The notes below the pieces were generated by a model that saw nothing but the letters and a program-made list of their open reading frames with translations, searched no databases and was not told the origin of the DNA. From positions 147,501-211,500 of the forward strand of contig CAJNDS010002281.1 in the NCBI GenBank assembly GCA_905221605.1: a stretch of DNA of 64,000 bases, read 5' to 3'. The DNA comes from Symbiodinium natans (Eukaryota > Sar > Dinophyceae > Suessiales > Symbiodiniaceae). Each line of letters begins with the position of its first letter. The stretch's first letter is position 1. Positions 31,192-42,319 of the stretch are shown here, one piece after another. A program made the translations under genes and the position numbers.

Positions 31192-34100
31192 ATCATCGAC
31201 GCGCTGGACTCACTTTGGCTGCTGGGCCTGCACGAGGATTTCGAGATGAAGGTTGCTGTTTTGCGGCATTTATGTGCCCGTCGGCTTTCCGCATCCGTGA
31301 GCCTCAGCATCACTGCCGTGCAGGACTACTACGAAGCCGAGAGGTCACTTCGGATCTGTAAAGATCGGCAAAACTTATCAGATCACATGTTTGACTTTGC
31401 CAGGTGGGTCCTGTGGAATTTCAGCTCCGATCTTGACGTCTCCGCTGCTGGGCTACCAAAGAAGGGGCTTGAGATTCCATCGAGTTTTTCACACAATTCG
31501 GACTTTAGGGTATGAGCTGAAGGGCTTAAGGAGCTTAATGAGCTTACTTTGCCAGTTGATAGATATGCCAGCATGGGCCAGCACTTGCCTCTTTTCCAAC
31601 TCCTTGGCTTCACCTGGCGGACCTGCAGCCTGCCAGGGCCATGCACAGCTAGTCAAGCCATTTCAAGGCTTCCACAAGAGCTTCCAATCCTTCCCAGAAA
31701 GCTTCCTCAGAGCCTGTTTGGGGCTAGAGCCCGAAACGCAGCTCTCTTCGAGCCTTCCATCTTCGCGGAGGCTGAAACACTGGACGCTGGGGTGTCCATG
31801 AGCCCGAAACATGCAAAATGAGACGACGAGGCTTTCCAAGGAAGAAGTGGGACAGAGGGGCGAGTGGCGATGGATCGTGGATCCATTTGAGTTGCTTCTC
31901 CAACCTGAAGAGCTTGGCCCCCGGCCTCGGCGAGCTGTAAACGATTGCAAACATCTGCACAGCGGCTTTTAGGCTTTCCATGCTTTTTAACTTTTGTTCC
32001 TGCGAAGCGCTCGTGCGGAAAGGTCAGTGTATTTGAGACGGTTATCCGCGTGCTGGGCGGGCTTCTCTCCGCTTATGGCCCCTCGGCAATTTGCAATGCT
32101 TTGTGCCATGTTCTTGCAAGGCTTAACGCGTAGCGATGGTCGTGGCCCGTCGTGGCTGTTGTGGACAGGGCTGAGTGGGCAAGAGCAGCTGTTGGTGCAC
32201 GCAACGCAGCAACCTGGCAAGCTGGAATGTCAAGGGTTGGGGTACTTGCCTACTAAACTCCGACCAATGCTAGAGGCTGACTTCCGTGCTTTCGCCCACG
32301 TGGTTACGCACAAGCTTGTCTGCTTATTAATGAGTTTGCCAAGTCTGTGTGGCCGTTGTTTCCGCGTGTGTCTTTAGATTTGGTTTGACAGAACAACAGG
32401 TACATTGGCAGACGTGTGGTTGAGGATTATTCTTTTTGTGCAGGGTTCAAGTCCCGACTACGACACAAAAAGTATATAGCTCAGAGGAGCTGACCTACCT
32501 ACACGGTGTACTTTCCGAAGATGGGCTGAACATCATTAAACAGGAGGATGATCACGAGCCCAGCTTCGTGCCATCGTCACCCATCTTCCGACTCCGCAGT
32601 CTTGACACTGTGGTGTACTTCCTGCTCCGCTCAGGTTGAACGTGCTTGCTGTCGGTTGCGACGGGTTCTGGATTCTGATCATCGTTGCTTGCAAATGGCG
32701 ATGCCTACGTTTCCGCCACATGCCGCAAGCCTCCTCGCAAACAAGTCGCTTCCGTCGGAGGTTCCTCCCTTCGGCAGAATCATAGAAAGAAAGGATCAAC
32801 TAGAACCACACCCTTTTAGGAAGACAGGACATGGCCTAACAAAGATCCTTGGGGTCGGCGGCACCCAACTGGGTGACATTGAGTCGGCAACATCAAGGGG
32901 CTAGCGCGTGGCACCTGCCGCATGTGCCCACTTGTGCGTCGGCATCATGCGGCATTTGTGGAGCTTCTTATGCCAAGTATCGGGATTGTATCGGATCAGG
33001 AAATTTGGACGTGCCTGGGCTCGAGGTGGGTGCCTGTGATTGGATGCTGTGCTTCGGTCATGCGGCATTGCGTTCGCGCATGTTTGCACCCTTTCTTTGG
33101 TTCAGCGCGCTCTGCACGCATGTCCTCGTGGAAAGATGCGTTCCGCATTGCCCCGACTCGTTCCAGGATTCCAGCCATGCTTTTGTACACCCTCCAGCCC
33201 GATGAGTGGGGTCATGGAGCGAGACAGAGACAGAGACAGAGACAAAGACAAAGACAGAGAGCTCGCCTTTCTTCCGGGAACATCAGAGTCGTCCCGAATA
33301 GTGCCCTCACCACAAGAGCCAAACCACCCACATAACTACGCTCTAGACTCTAGCTGAACCAGACCACCAAGCGCAGATGCAGACCAACAAAGCCAGACCC
33401 AACACAGCCCAACGCAGGAAGCGACCCAGACAGCCCACCGCAACCACCCCCTTCCGGAAACCCAAGAAGGCCAGCACCGCGCACAAGAGCCCGAGCGTGC
33501 GCAAGGCGCGATACCCTCGGGTCCCAGAAAGCACCGGCGAAGGCACCCCAATAGCCCCTGTCGGCACGACCGCAACATCCAACACGCCATCCAAGAGGTC
33601 AACCACAGCAACGCGACGGATGTGGCAGCCCATTTGCACTCGTTCCTCCAACTCCTCACAGCGGAAGACCTGGATGCTGACCCACGAACGCGAGACCCAC
33701 CACCTACCCGCAGCTCCACCCAACAACAACCCCAATGGCGAACACCGTGCCATTGAGCTCGACGAGACAGCCCGGCAGGTCATACTCGAAAGCCCCAACG
33801 CCCAACAACTCCTGCACAGACCTCCTGGGGAGGTGCCAGAGCGAGTAACGACAAGACCCGCCGAGGCTGAGTGAGAGCCGTGAACTGCTCTGAGAAGAGT
33901 TTCACGGAGGAAGAGGACTTTGGGGCGCACTCGTGTGCGAGGGGTCCCTGTGTCCCCCAAAGCCAGCAGCAGAAGAAGAAGAAGAAGAAGAAGAAGAAGG
34001 AAAGAGGGAGAGAGAGAGAGAGGAAGAGAGCGTACAACCCGCTATTTTCCACCCTCGTGGGTCCCTGGGTGTGGTTCGTTGATCAGGGTGGTTGTTCGGT

Positions 34101-37100
34101 TGTTGGGGGTTCATTTCAAGTCGCATCACAGCTCATACTAAGCATGTGCTCAATAGTTTAAACTCCTCCCTAACCACCAAATCTGTGGCAGGGAACCTTG
34201 GAAATAGGAACACTCCCCTTTACACTGCCAAATCTGTAGTGGGGGGAGCCATGGGGAGAGGGTCGCAATTCGGGGCGGGACCTGCTTCAACTTCGGTCCA
34301 CCACACCATGTTTGTGCCCTCATCCCCAGCCCAAGGTAGGTGTTGTTTGCACGTCCATTACTGTAGTGTCTTGTCATCACTGTCGTGTCTTGTTGATGAT
34401 TCTTTCACTGTCGTGTCGTAGTATACAGCCCGAGACGTGCACACACTTTTCACACTGACTGACTCGGTTGAGCACGCCCCTTGGGACGGTCCCTTCGGGA
34501 ACCATGTGCGCTGCAAGAAAGCAAGCAAGCTGGAGAGAGAGATGGAGAAAAGGAGAGAGCGAGAGGAAGCGAGAGAGGTGGCGTGCTGGAAGGAAGGAGG
34601 GGAAGGGGAAGGAAGGAACGAGGGAAGAGAGGTCAAGCAGTGGACTTTTAAGTTGCAAGTTCAAGTTCTGGCTTTGATTCCCAAGTACCGTGGGGCATGG
34701 GCAGTCGCACCCTGCCGACTTCGCCAGCGCTGAAGCGAGGCTTGGGCAGCGTCTTCTTCGTGCTTGGCGAGAGGGTCCCGTTCCCCATGAGCTGGTCCCT
34801 TGCCATGCTTAAGGAGCAATATGACGGACCAGTTTTTCGTAGGATCCTTCGGAGATGAGATGCGCTGGTTCGTGAGGTAAACCTAAAGAATGGGCAGACG
34901 AGTTTCAAAGAGCCCGAGCTCGGGTCAAGCTTAGCAGAAGTGGGCACAATCCAGAGCCCCTTGGCTGTCTGCATGCTTCGCCTCCCGTCCTCGGTTTGTT
35001 TGGACTTGCGACTCACTTGGCTTGTGCATTGGCTAAGGTGAATTCACTCTACTGAGCGCTTTGACAGGCTGGGTGCTTTTGGCAACTTGATCAAGCACCA
35101 GCTTTGACAGAGGCCCCTGTGGACTTGTTCTTTTGCCGATGGCAGGTGATGCATCCTTCCACGTTAGGGGCACCCAGGTGATCGCGGCAGCGATGAGAAG
35201 AATAACATAGAATAACGATGATTCTTGGGTGTCATGATGTGTCATGTGCTGGCCGGCCTGCCTATGCCTTGCACGCATAGAGGGGGGGGGACGGGTTCAT
35301 CTATGGCATGGTCTCCGACCTTGGCATGGTTCAGGTGATGGATTTGCTGGGCCCTATTCTGGTCGAGCCTTACCTTGAAGACATGAGGGTTGGAATCTGG
35401 AAGAGATATGCTCGATGGGTGCCGAGCGTTTATGGCATCCCAGCTCCTTGCACACTGCGGTAATCGTGTCATTTTTGGAGGAATAGGATGATTAGGACGG
35501 AAACACAATTATGCACAATCCAATGAACGAGCGAATTCATATGAACACAAATCGCCGGCCACCAGGATCTACAAAATAGCGGGAGGCGGCTCTAAAGCTG
35601 TATAGGCGGCATCATGATACCTTGGATTGTTTGCCCATTTGCAAAGGCTCTCGGAAAGCAATGCGATTTGGAAATTAGGCCGTGCTATTTTGTGCCTGGG
35701 CCTTGTCATAGCGTGATCCCGACGAGTGAGGAAACAGAACATGCATGATAGCAATACAATCCCCCTCGTCCGGGGTGGGTCGAGGGCACAGCGACAGGGA
35801 CCTGTTTGCAGGTGAATGGCCCGAGCCTGCCATTCCCCACAGGAAACGGTGGTGAATGAGTCCCCGGAGAGCATGGGTCACGTTGTGCACGTATCCGTAG
35901 AGGGATCTGCGGAGAAGTGTGCCTGCTGCTTTAGCACTTTAGCACGCGGCTGCGCGTTGCCCAACGCAGAGGCGATGTTGTCTGGCTGGCTTAGTACCTT
36001 GAAGAGGGATCTTCGAGGGAAGCGCTTTTTGCATGGGCCTCAGCGAGGATGGCACGCTGTCTTGCCTTTATGCCGGTTTTCCGGTGGCGGGCCTGCCTAG
36101 TTGTGGTTCCGTGCAAAATGGTGGACAAACCCTTTTGCTTAACCGGGCTTGCCGACCTCAGAGCGTTGTCTTGGGGTTGGGGCGCGTGCCGGACGTGAAC
36201 TCCAAGTGGAGGGGGCAATGACGGTTGCGGAGCTCCCGAGGAAGCCGGGAGGGAACAGCGCCAAAGGCACGGCTGCTGCACGTGCCACCTCGTGCAGTGA
36301 GCCAGCACTCACTCACTCACTCATAGCAATACAATCGGAATTGAACAGAAGGACTTCTCGAATGTGCAGCGTGCTTCTTTCTGGGACGCGTGCTGTCCAA
36401 GGAGCACGGGGGGCTCCTTCCGATCATGAGCCTCGCTGCAAGTTTAGCGGTGGGTTTCGCTTGACTGCATGCAATGCTTCAGCCGATGAAGCGAAGTTTC
36501 TTCAGGCTGAAGCCACAGCCACCGATGCACTGGACGAATGAAAGGGACACTTGGAACAACTGATCTCCAGCGGGTGATCCCTGAATCTCCAAAGTAGAAT
36601 GAGGTGTGCGGCGTGGCGTGAGGGTCATTATATGAGGGAGGCACATTATGAGAGCTCGCTCTGCAAAACGGTATGTTTCTGCTGCTAGCGGCGTATGCCA
36701 AGGTCACGCTCGGTGGTCGCGGCGACTCTTTCTATGAGTATTTGCTCAAGCAATGGCTCATTTCCAATCGCACAGAGGAGAAGTACAAGAACTGGCCCCT
36801 TGTCACTGTCGGTGCAACCTCGGTTTAGGGAGTCCTCGTGCCCAAGGCCGATTACTTGAGATACTGAGGTACCAAGTTAGCGTAAATGGCATTCGTCGGG
36901 CTTTCGTTGGCCAGTCACGCCCTTCCAACTTCACCTTTGTACGCGACTGGCTTGCATGCAGCTGCGCGTATGGCAATGTGAAGGGGTACTTAAGCTGCCT
37001 CGACTCCGCAAGTGCAGTCTGTCCTTTTCCAAGCAACATGCCTCGAGGTGAAGTCCGCACGTGGGAGTCGATATCGCAGCTTGTTCAATCGGCTGCTATG

Positions 37101-40100
37101 ATTGCAGCTTCGAGACCATGCACACCATGGAGTCACGAAATCGACTGTTTCCGAGGTAGCGTTGAGGGCATGCATCGTATGATGACCCCACCCCAAGGAT
37201 CGATGGCTTTGGGATCCGGATAACTTGACGACCGAAGAATCACCTGGCCTGGTGCGCATCTCACGTTCTCAGACATTCCTACTACTTCTTCCCAGGAGCT
37301 ATGTGCCACTCACAGTCCTTTCCAAAGGCCTTCTTCTTCCAGTTCCACGATGCGCAGATAGCATCCAATCTTTCGGAATTAGGGCAGGAGGTGGAGAATC
37401 GGTGCGTCTTGCTGATGTTTGTTGGTCGTTCTTTGCGGACCGTGATGAACATGATGCTGTTCTCCGAACAGACTGGCAGGCCTCAAGTTCATCGGGATCT
37501 GCAGATGCCGCGACAGGAATCATCATGCGGGAAATCAAGTCGACTTGCGGTTTTGCCGTGTCAACATCGTGCGAGCTGGAAGTTGCAGGATTGAGTGGCC
37601 AAGGAAGCGCGTCCGACGCTTCTTCCTGCAGTATGCAGACATATGCAAGCACCTCTTCAGGGGCCAGGGGCTAGAAAAAATGACACATGTGTCATGCTCA
37701 GGAGCCTTCGCATGGATCGCCAGCATGGGCCTACATCCTCATGCCCTCCTTGTCAGCGAACACAGCCTGTGTCTTGATGCTTTGCCTTTGTTACTCTGGT
37801 TGCCCCCTGACTTCTGCTTTTGAAACTCCTACAGCCCTCAGCAAAGGATGGAGCTGCTGCTCTCGCACCGTTGGGCCGAAGCCAGCAAAGTTGGAGCCTA
37901 AGTCTGCGCAGCTACGACTCATGTCGAAATTCACGTGAACTAGCTCTCCATACACCGCGGCAATCTCGCTGAGATGATGACAATCGTTTTGCCACCTCCG
38001 TACCATCAGCTCTCTGCAAACAGCCAGCACAGGCCGAAGTTTGTGCAAGAGAACATATCATTGGCTGGCAATGTGTAAGGCTTTGATGGCTTTAGGGAGG
38101 TCCGGGGACTGTCGGGGGCACCCCACTTGCCATTGCTGTGTCAGGATTGATGCTATGATTGGTGGCCAGCTGCAAGACCTTTGTTGGAGCCGAGAGGAGT
38201 TCAAGATGGACCGCTGAACCACCTTGATCAACCTGAGTTCTCAGAGACTGTGAGATTCGCATGTCGAGAGTTCTCACGTGCCCACTAGCCAAGCTTTGTC
38301 TCGGTGCAATTAGCCGGTCTCGGTCATCATTTGTCTTTGCATACTCACACACATCTCTGTTCACAGAGGTTCTGTGCAAGGACCATCTCTCGTGCTTCTT
38401 CCCGGGTGTGCTGGCGCTGGGAGTTCTCACAGGGGCAGCCGCGCAGCCCGCAGAGGATCTGCCTGCTGTGTAGCGCAGTGGAGTCTAGACCTTCGTAGCG
38501 CTGGCGTGGGACTCGGACACACCTCCCGGCCACAGGAGTTGCGCTTGGCACAAGACTTGACGGAGAGCTGCGCCAGGATGTGGCTGGACTCGCCTCGAGG
38601 CGAGTAAAAACCTTTTTGAATGTTCTTCGCACACTTGTACGTTCGCAGGTTTTAAACATCTTTTCGCACGCTTCCGACTGGTCTTTGGAGGCCTCGCGCC
38701 CGAGAGCGTCCTTTGGAATCGAGCGCCTCAGCGCTCCCGCGACTTTCGGGCCGGCTGAGAGGGGGGATCCATTGACCGAGATGACTGTGTTTGATTGCGG
38801 TATTGAGTCTGAGGAAGATCCAAGAATGATTACGAATCTTCGGCAGTGCAGTATCTGAAGTGCTGCCCGAGCCAGGCAACACCCAAAGATACACACTGCA
38901 GTTTGAGACCAGAGGCTGTCGAGTCCTTGTGGTGACCCTGAGTACTTGTAGGACATGCAAGGGCCACATGTAGTGAATGTAGTGCATGAAGCGCATGTAT
39001 TGTGGAGGAGGCTAGGAGGTGGACACTCGCTCGACAGGTACCTGTACTTGGCAACCGGGGACCGCAAGTATCAAGACTGGGGCTGGGCCATCTTCCAGGC
39101 AATTGAAGCATTCGCGCGGTTGGACTCAGGCGGTGCCTTGCCACAAAGAGCGCGAGAGCAGAGAGATTCAGAGAGCCTCTCTTGAAAGCCTTCCGGCTCA
39201 GCAAACGGTTTGGAGAAAAGAGGGTGCAGCAACTTGTTTCATGGAAGATGTTTCACGAAGATGCCGCCGTCCATCTTTGAGGCTGCCAGATGGCTCTTTC
39301 AGATTTTCAGATGTTGACTTTCAAGTGTGGCACATGAGGTGTCCGTACCCGGTCAACAAACAGAGGTGCACGTACTTAGACTCTGACACACGGTCAAAGC
39401 AGCTGTTTGAATCTGTGCGTTTCAAGCCTCTCTTGCTGGTCCTGACTCACAGACTGGAACCTAGGTGCTGCTTCGGAATCCTGTCCCGTAAAGTTGCTAC
39501 TCACATCTGGCTTTTGTAGCGCGTTGGATGGCCCCCAGGAGACGCACTATCAGTAATCACTATCAGTGAGACGTAGAAGTCCGAAATTGCTGGATGGTTC
39601 GCCGGCCAATAGCTGGGTTTGGACCGTCGTGATCCAAGTTTGTTTTACCCTGCTGATGAAGGCAGTCACCGAGTTCAATATAAGAGGAACACTTCGTTCA
39701 CGACTGAACGCCTCTAACTTGGAATCCATGTTTGGCAAGCAGTGTGGCCCACCAGTCTCATTGCAACATGCGCAATCCGATCCATTCAAAGCCCATCACA
39801 AACCGACAGCAGGCCGCTGCTGCTGACCGTCACATCGTAATGTTATTGCACACGGCAACGGCACACAACACCATGACAACTGATTCTGGCTTGTCCGGTA
39901 GCCTCGAGTAGCCTCGAGGCGTCCACGCAAACATACCGGTGCCAGCAGGTCCTTCAGGTCTGGCCATGTACATCAGGTGTGGATAGCCATCCAAAATAGA
40001 ATAGCCTGTAGACCGAAACCCTTGTGGCCAAGTTCGTTGTGTTGTTGGGAGGGGAGGGGGGGGGGGGCAGTTGACGAGGCTACAGCAGCATCGAGGACGT

Positions 40101-40631
40101 GACAGCGGAGACGGCGCCTCCGCGGCAAACTGCTCTGACATGTACATGGAGATCGTGAAGTGTGAATGAAGCGTCAAGAAAAAGGGTTCTCCTCTTCCGG
40201 GAGACATGTCCAGGAGTTGCTGCATCGCGACGAGATGCAGACTTTCCTATTGAGTGAGACGTTCAAGTACCTCTTCTTGCTCTTCGGAGATGCCCGGCCA
40301 TGCCTGGCCTGGGGGGGCTCAGGTTGCTTCAGGTTGCCTTCATTTTCTTAGATTCGACTTCTCAAAGATGATCCAAGCATCTCCTGGAAACATCTGTAGA
40401 GAGGGGCGACGTAAGGCTAGCATGGCTAGCCCAACGCCAAACTGGCTCCTCGGCTCGTGTACAGCTCGGACGTGCGCTCAGGACCGGCAGCCGCTTGATC
40501 TTAACAAGACGGTCCTCAACACCGAGGGCCACCCTCTGCCAGTTCTTGGCGCATGGCAACAACGCATACGTGGACAAATGGCAGATGCAGTTAGCTCGTG
40601 CAAGCGAGTAGGAACCAGGGGCTGCATATGA
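31192..40631 (+). CDS. GH47 class I alpha-1,2-mannosidase, multi-exon
   Basis: Trims alpha-1,2-mannose from N-glycans in the ER/Golgi lumen. Exons: 31192-31251 ([18 protein letters not shown]), 31324-31343 (20-nt microexon), 31404-31437 ([11 protein letters not shown]), 32023-32085 ([19 protein letters not shown]), ~34727 ([11 protein letters not shown]), 34877-34955 (NLKNG ... [10 protein letters not shown]), 35038-35067 ([10 protein letters not shown]), 36703-36794 ([16 protein letters not shown]), ~37159 (VEGMHRMM), ~38367-38432 ([15 protein letters not shown]), 38536-~38590 ([15 protein letters not shown]), ~38905-38931 plus 39038-~39133 ([10 protein letters not shown], then [19 protein letters not shown]), ~40216-40292 ([15 protein letters not shown]), ~40485-40631 (LNTEGHPLP, stop TGA). 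Phases agree where both edges are clear. The conserved acids (D-S-F-Y-E-Y, D-H-L, R-P-E) and the Ca2+-ligand T of N-T-E-x-H-P are present, so the enzyme looks active. The WGWxIFxAIE motif favours Man I over EDEM. N-terminus (anchor) and some middle exons not found. Confidence 0.8.
33218..33265. repeat. GACAGA/GACAAA hexamer repeat
   Basis: About seven imperfect hexamers, in the long unassigned interval of the GH47 gene. Confidence 0.85.
33377..33874 (+). other. Possible retroelement-derived ORF fragment
   Basis: A 165-codon open frame on +, with the overlapping frames on + and - also open. The region is GC-, Pro-, Thr- and Arg-rich with a base composition unlike its neighbours. One + frame reads [20 protein letters not shown], then [14 protein letters not shown]. 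It lies inside the GH47 gene span, in a gap with no GH47 exon, and is followed by a GAA microsatellite. A degenerate retroelement insertion is possible, but no reverse transcriptase or nuclease motif is visible. Confidence 0.25.
33968..34035. repeat. GAA then GA microsatellite
   Basis: (AGA)n at about 33970-34000, followed by (GA)n, immediately after the retroelement-like ORF. Confidence 0.85.
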
Positions 40632-41500
40632 GAATTCCGTTGAGCGTTGCCCCGATGTGTCGTGCTCTCCATGGGCCGGTTAGCACAGCATCAACATCAA
40701 CCAATCACGTAAACCAAGCAAGCCGTGGCCATCAGAGCAGCCCAGAGCCAGCAGTCTGGCACTTAAAATTCACCATGGAAGTGCCGTTTTTTGGTCCCAA
40801 ACCGTCACGTGTCATGTCGGGTGGATGCTCTTGACATTTCACAGTCTGCGCCGGCTCCGTGGTTGGTTCCGCGGCTGCAAAAATGCTTCTCACATCTGGG
40901 CATGTCTGGGCATTTTGTCTTCGTCCAACAAGGCGTGCCGGTTCCGAGCTTGCCGTGTGCACCTCCACGCCATGCCATGCCTCGGCGCAACTGCAGCGGC
41001 AGAGACGGCGACACCTGCACGAGGTGTGTCCCTTTGTTTGTGCGTTTGTGTTGAGTTGAGTTTTTTTTGTGCGTTTGTGTTGAGTTGAGTTTTTGTTTGA
41101 GCCTTGGTCAAGCCCTACATGCCCTACGGACCTTGATGAACTTTCGGCTTCCTCAGGTGTTCTCGGAATCCCACAAGGAAAGCCACGTCGGCAAGCTGGA
41201 TGAGCTGGGACGTGCCAGGCAGAGTAGCCACTAAAAACCCTGATCCGCCTAGTCAGTTGCATGGCGCTTGTCGTCGTTGTTGTTGCTTGCAAGGTATGCA
41301 AATGCGAGCTTGGAGAAAGCCGGCGCACCAGGGGCTGCTTGGCCAAGACTGCATTGGCTTCGTCAACCGTGAGTTGTGAGAGCTTAGGTGATCCAAGGCT
41401 TGTCTTGGTGCAAGACGGTGCTGCTGGAGCAGGAGGAGTTGTGCTGACAGCAGGTGAGATGTAATGTACGGACGACGTGCTTGTGGGTTACTTGTGACAT
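40632..41500. other. Spacer between the GH47 and methyltransferase genes
   Basis: No recognised exon. It contains a tandem duplication at 41039-41095 (units of about 28 bp, GTGCGTTTGTGTTGAGTTGA plus T-run) and TGGGCATGTCTGGGCAT motifs near 40895. A short + frame with ATG at 41261 could be a 5' exon of the methyltransferase gene, without firm support. Confidence 0.4.
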
Positions 41501-41503
41501 CAG

Positions 41504-42319
41504 TGCCCTTCGAAAGGATTTGGACCAAGATGATGAGATTCGCCTTCTGGACATAGGCAGTTGCAACAATGCGTTGGATTCGGAGCTGACCACCAGTGAG
41601 CGTCATCAGCTGTGCCCCGGCTTCAAAAGCCTAGCAGTAGTCAAAATGCTTAAAGCAGTTAAGCAAACCGATGCGAAGCCACGTGGGCCGGTGACCTCTT
41701 CAACCGCTCGTTCACACCTGTTCCTCGCGAATGGTCCTTACATCATGTGGGTTCACAAGAGCACGTACTTGACTCGTATCATCTTCTTGCACGCTAAGGC
41801 GGATTACGGCCATGGACATTTGCCCACGCCACACCTCTGTGTGGCAGTGCGATTTCCTTCAGCTGCAGGTTCTGCCCAGGCACAAGCGCGCTGTCCGTGA
41901 AGGCACAGCTGCGAACGAACGATTGGTGTCATGAAATGTTTTGAAAAAGACCTTTCGAGAGGACGGCAGCTTGTGGCACTCCCCGCTGAAAGCTTTGACG
42001 CATGCCTCCTGTCCATGGTGCTGCATCATTGGTCACCGGACATGCAGCAACAAGCTCTGGATACAGCTTTTGCCTCAGTTCATGAGGGTTGCGCCTCACG
42101 AGACACGAATTACAATTGGCGAAGTCAGCACAGGTCCACCGACTGCTCATCCATCAGGGCTTGTTGTTGGTGGTGGAGCCGCTCGGCATTCAGCAGGGGA
42201 TCAATGGCGTCAACACTTGGCGGCTCTGGCCTCTAATCCCGGCAAACAAAATTCTCCGAGCTATGCTGCATTTAGGCATAAAAGCCGTGTGCGGACCAGA
42301 ACCTGACTGCGTTATGTGA
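41504..42319 (+). CDS. SAM-dependent methyltransferase, BMT2/SAMTOR-like
   Basis: Exons: ~41504-41600 with the SAM-binding motif I RLLDIGSCNNALD; ~41801-41868 with TAMDICPRHTSVWQCDFLQL, the acidic motif II region; ~41961-42065 with LPAESFDACLLSMVLHHWSP; 42134-~42300 with HRLLIHQGLLLVVEPLGIQQ followed by a W-x-L-W ... LGIKA segment. The 68-bp intron 42066-42133 (GC-AG) joins in phase 0, and a GT donor follows 41868. The order D-I-G-S-C-x-N, D-I-C-P-x-x-x-S-V-x-Q-C-D-F-L, F-D-x-x-x-x-S-M-V-L, then R-L-L-x-x-x-G-L-L-L-x-x-x-P matches the BMT2/SAMTOR family as I know it (25S rRNA adenine methyltransferase in yeast, SAM sensor in animals). Either an rRNA methyltransferase or a SAM-binding regulator is possible. 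Termini unresolved. Confidence 0.58.

Noticed and set aside
33336-33960. Minus-strand 205-codon ORF as a gene
   Set aside because: No motif; the opposite strand is equally open and GC bias explains both.
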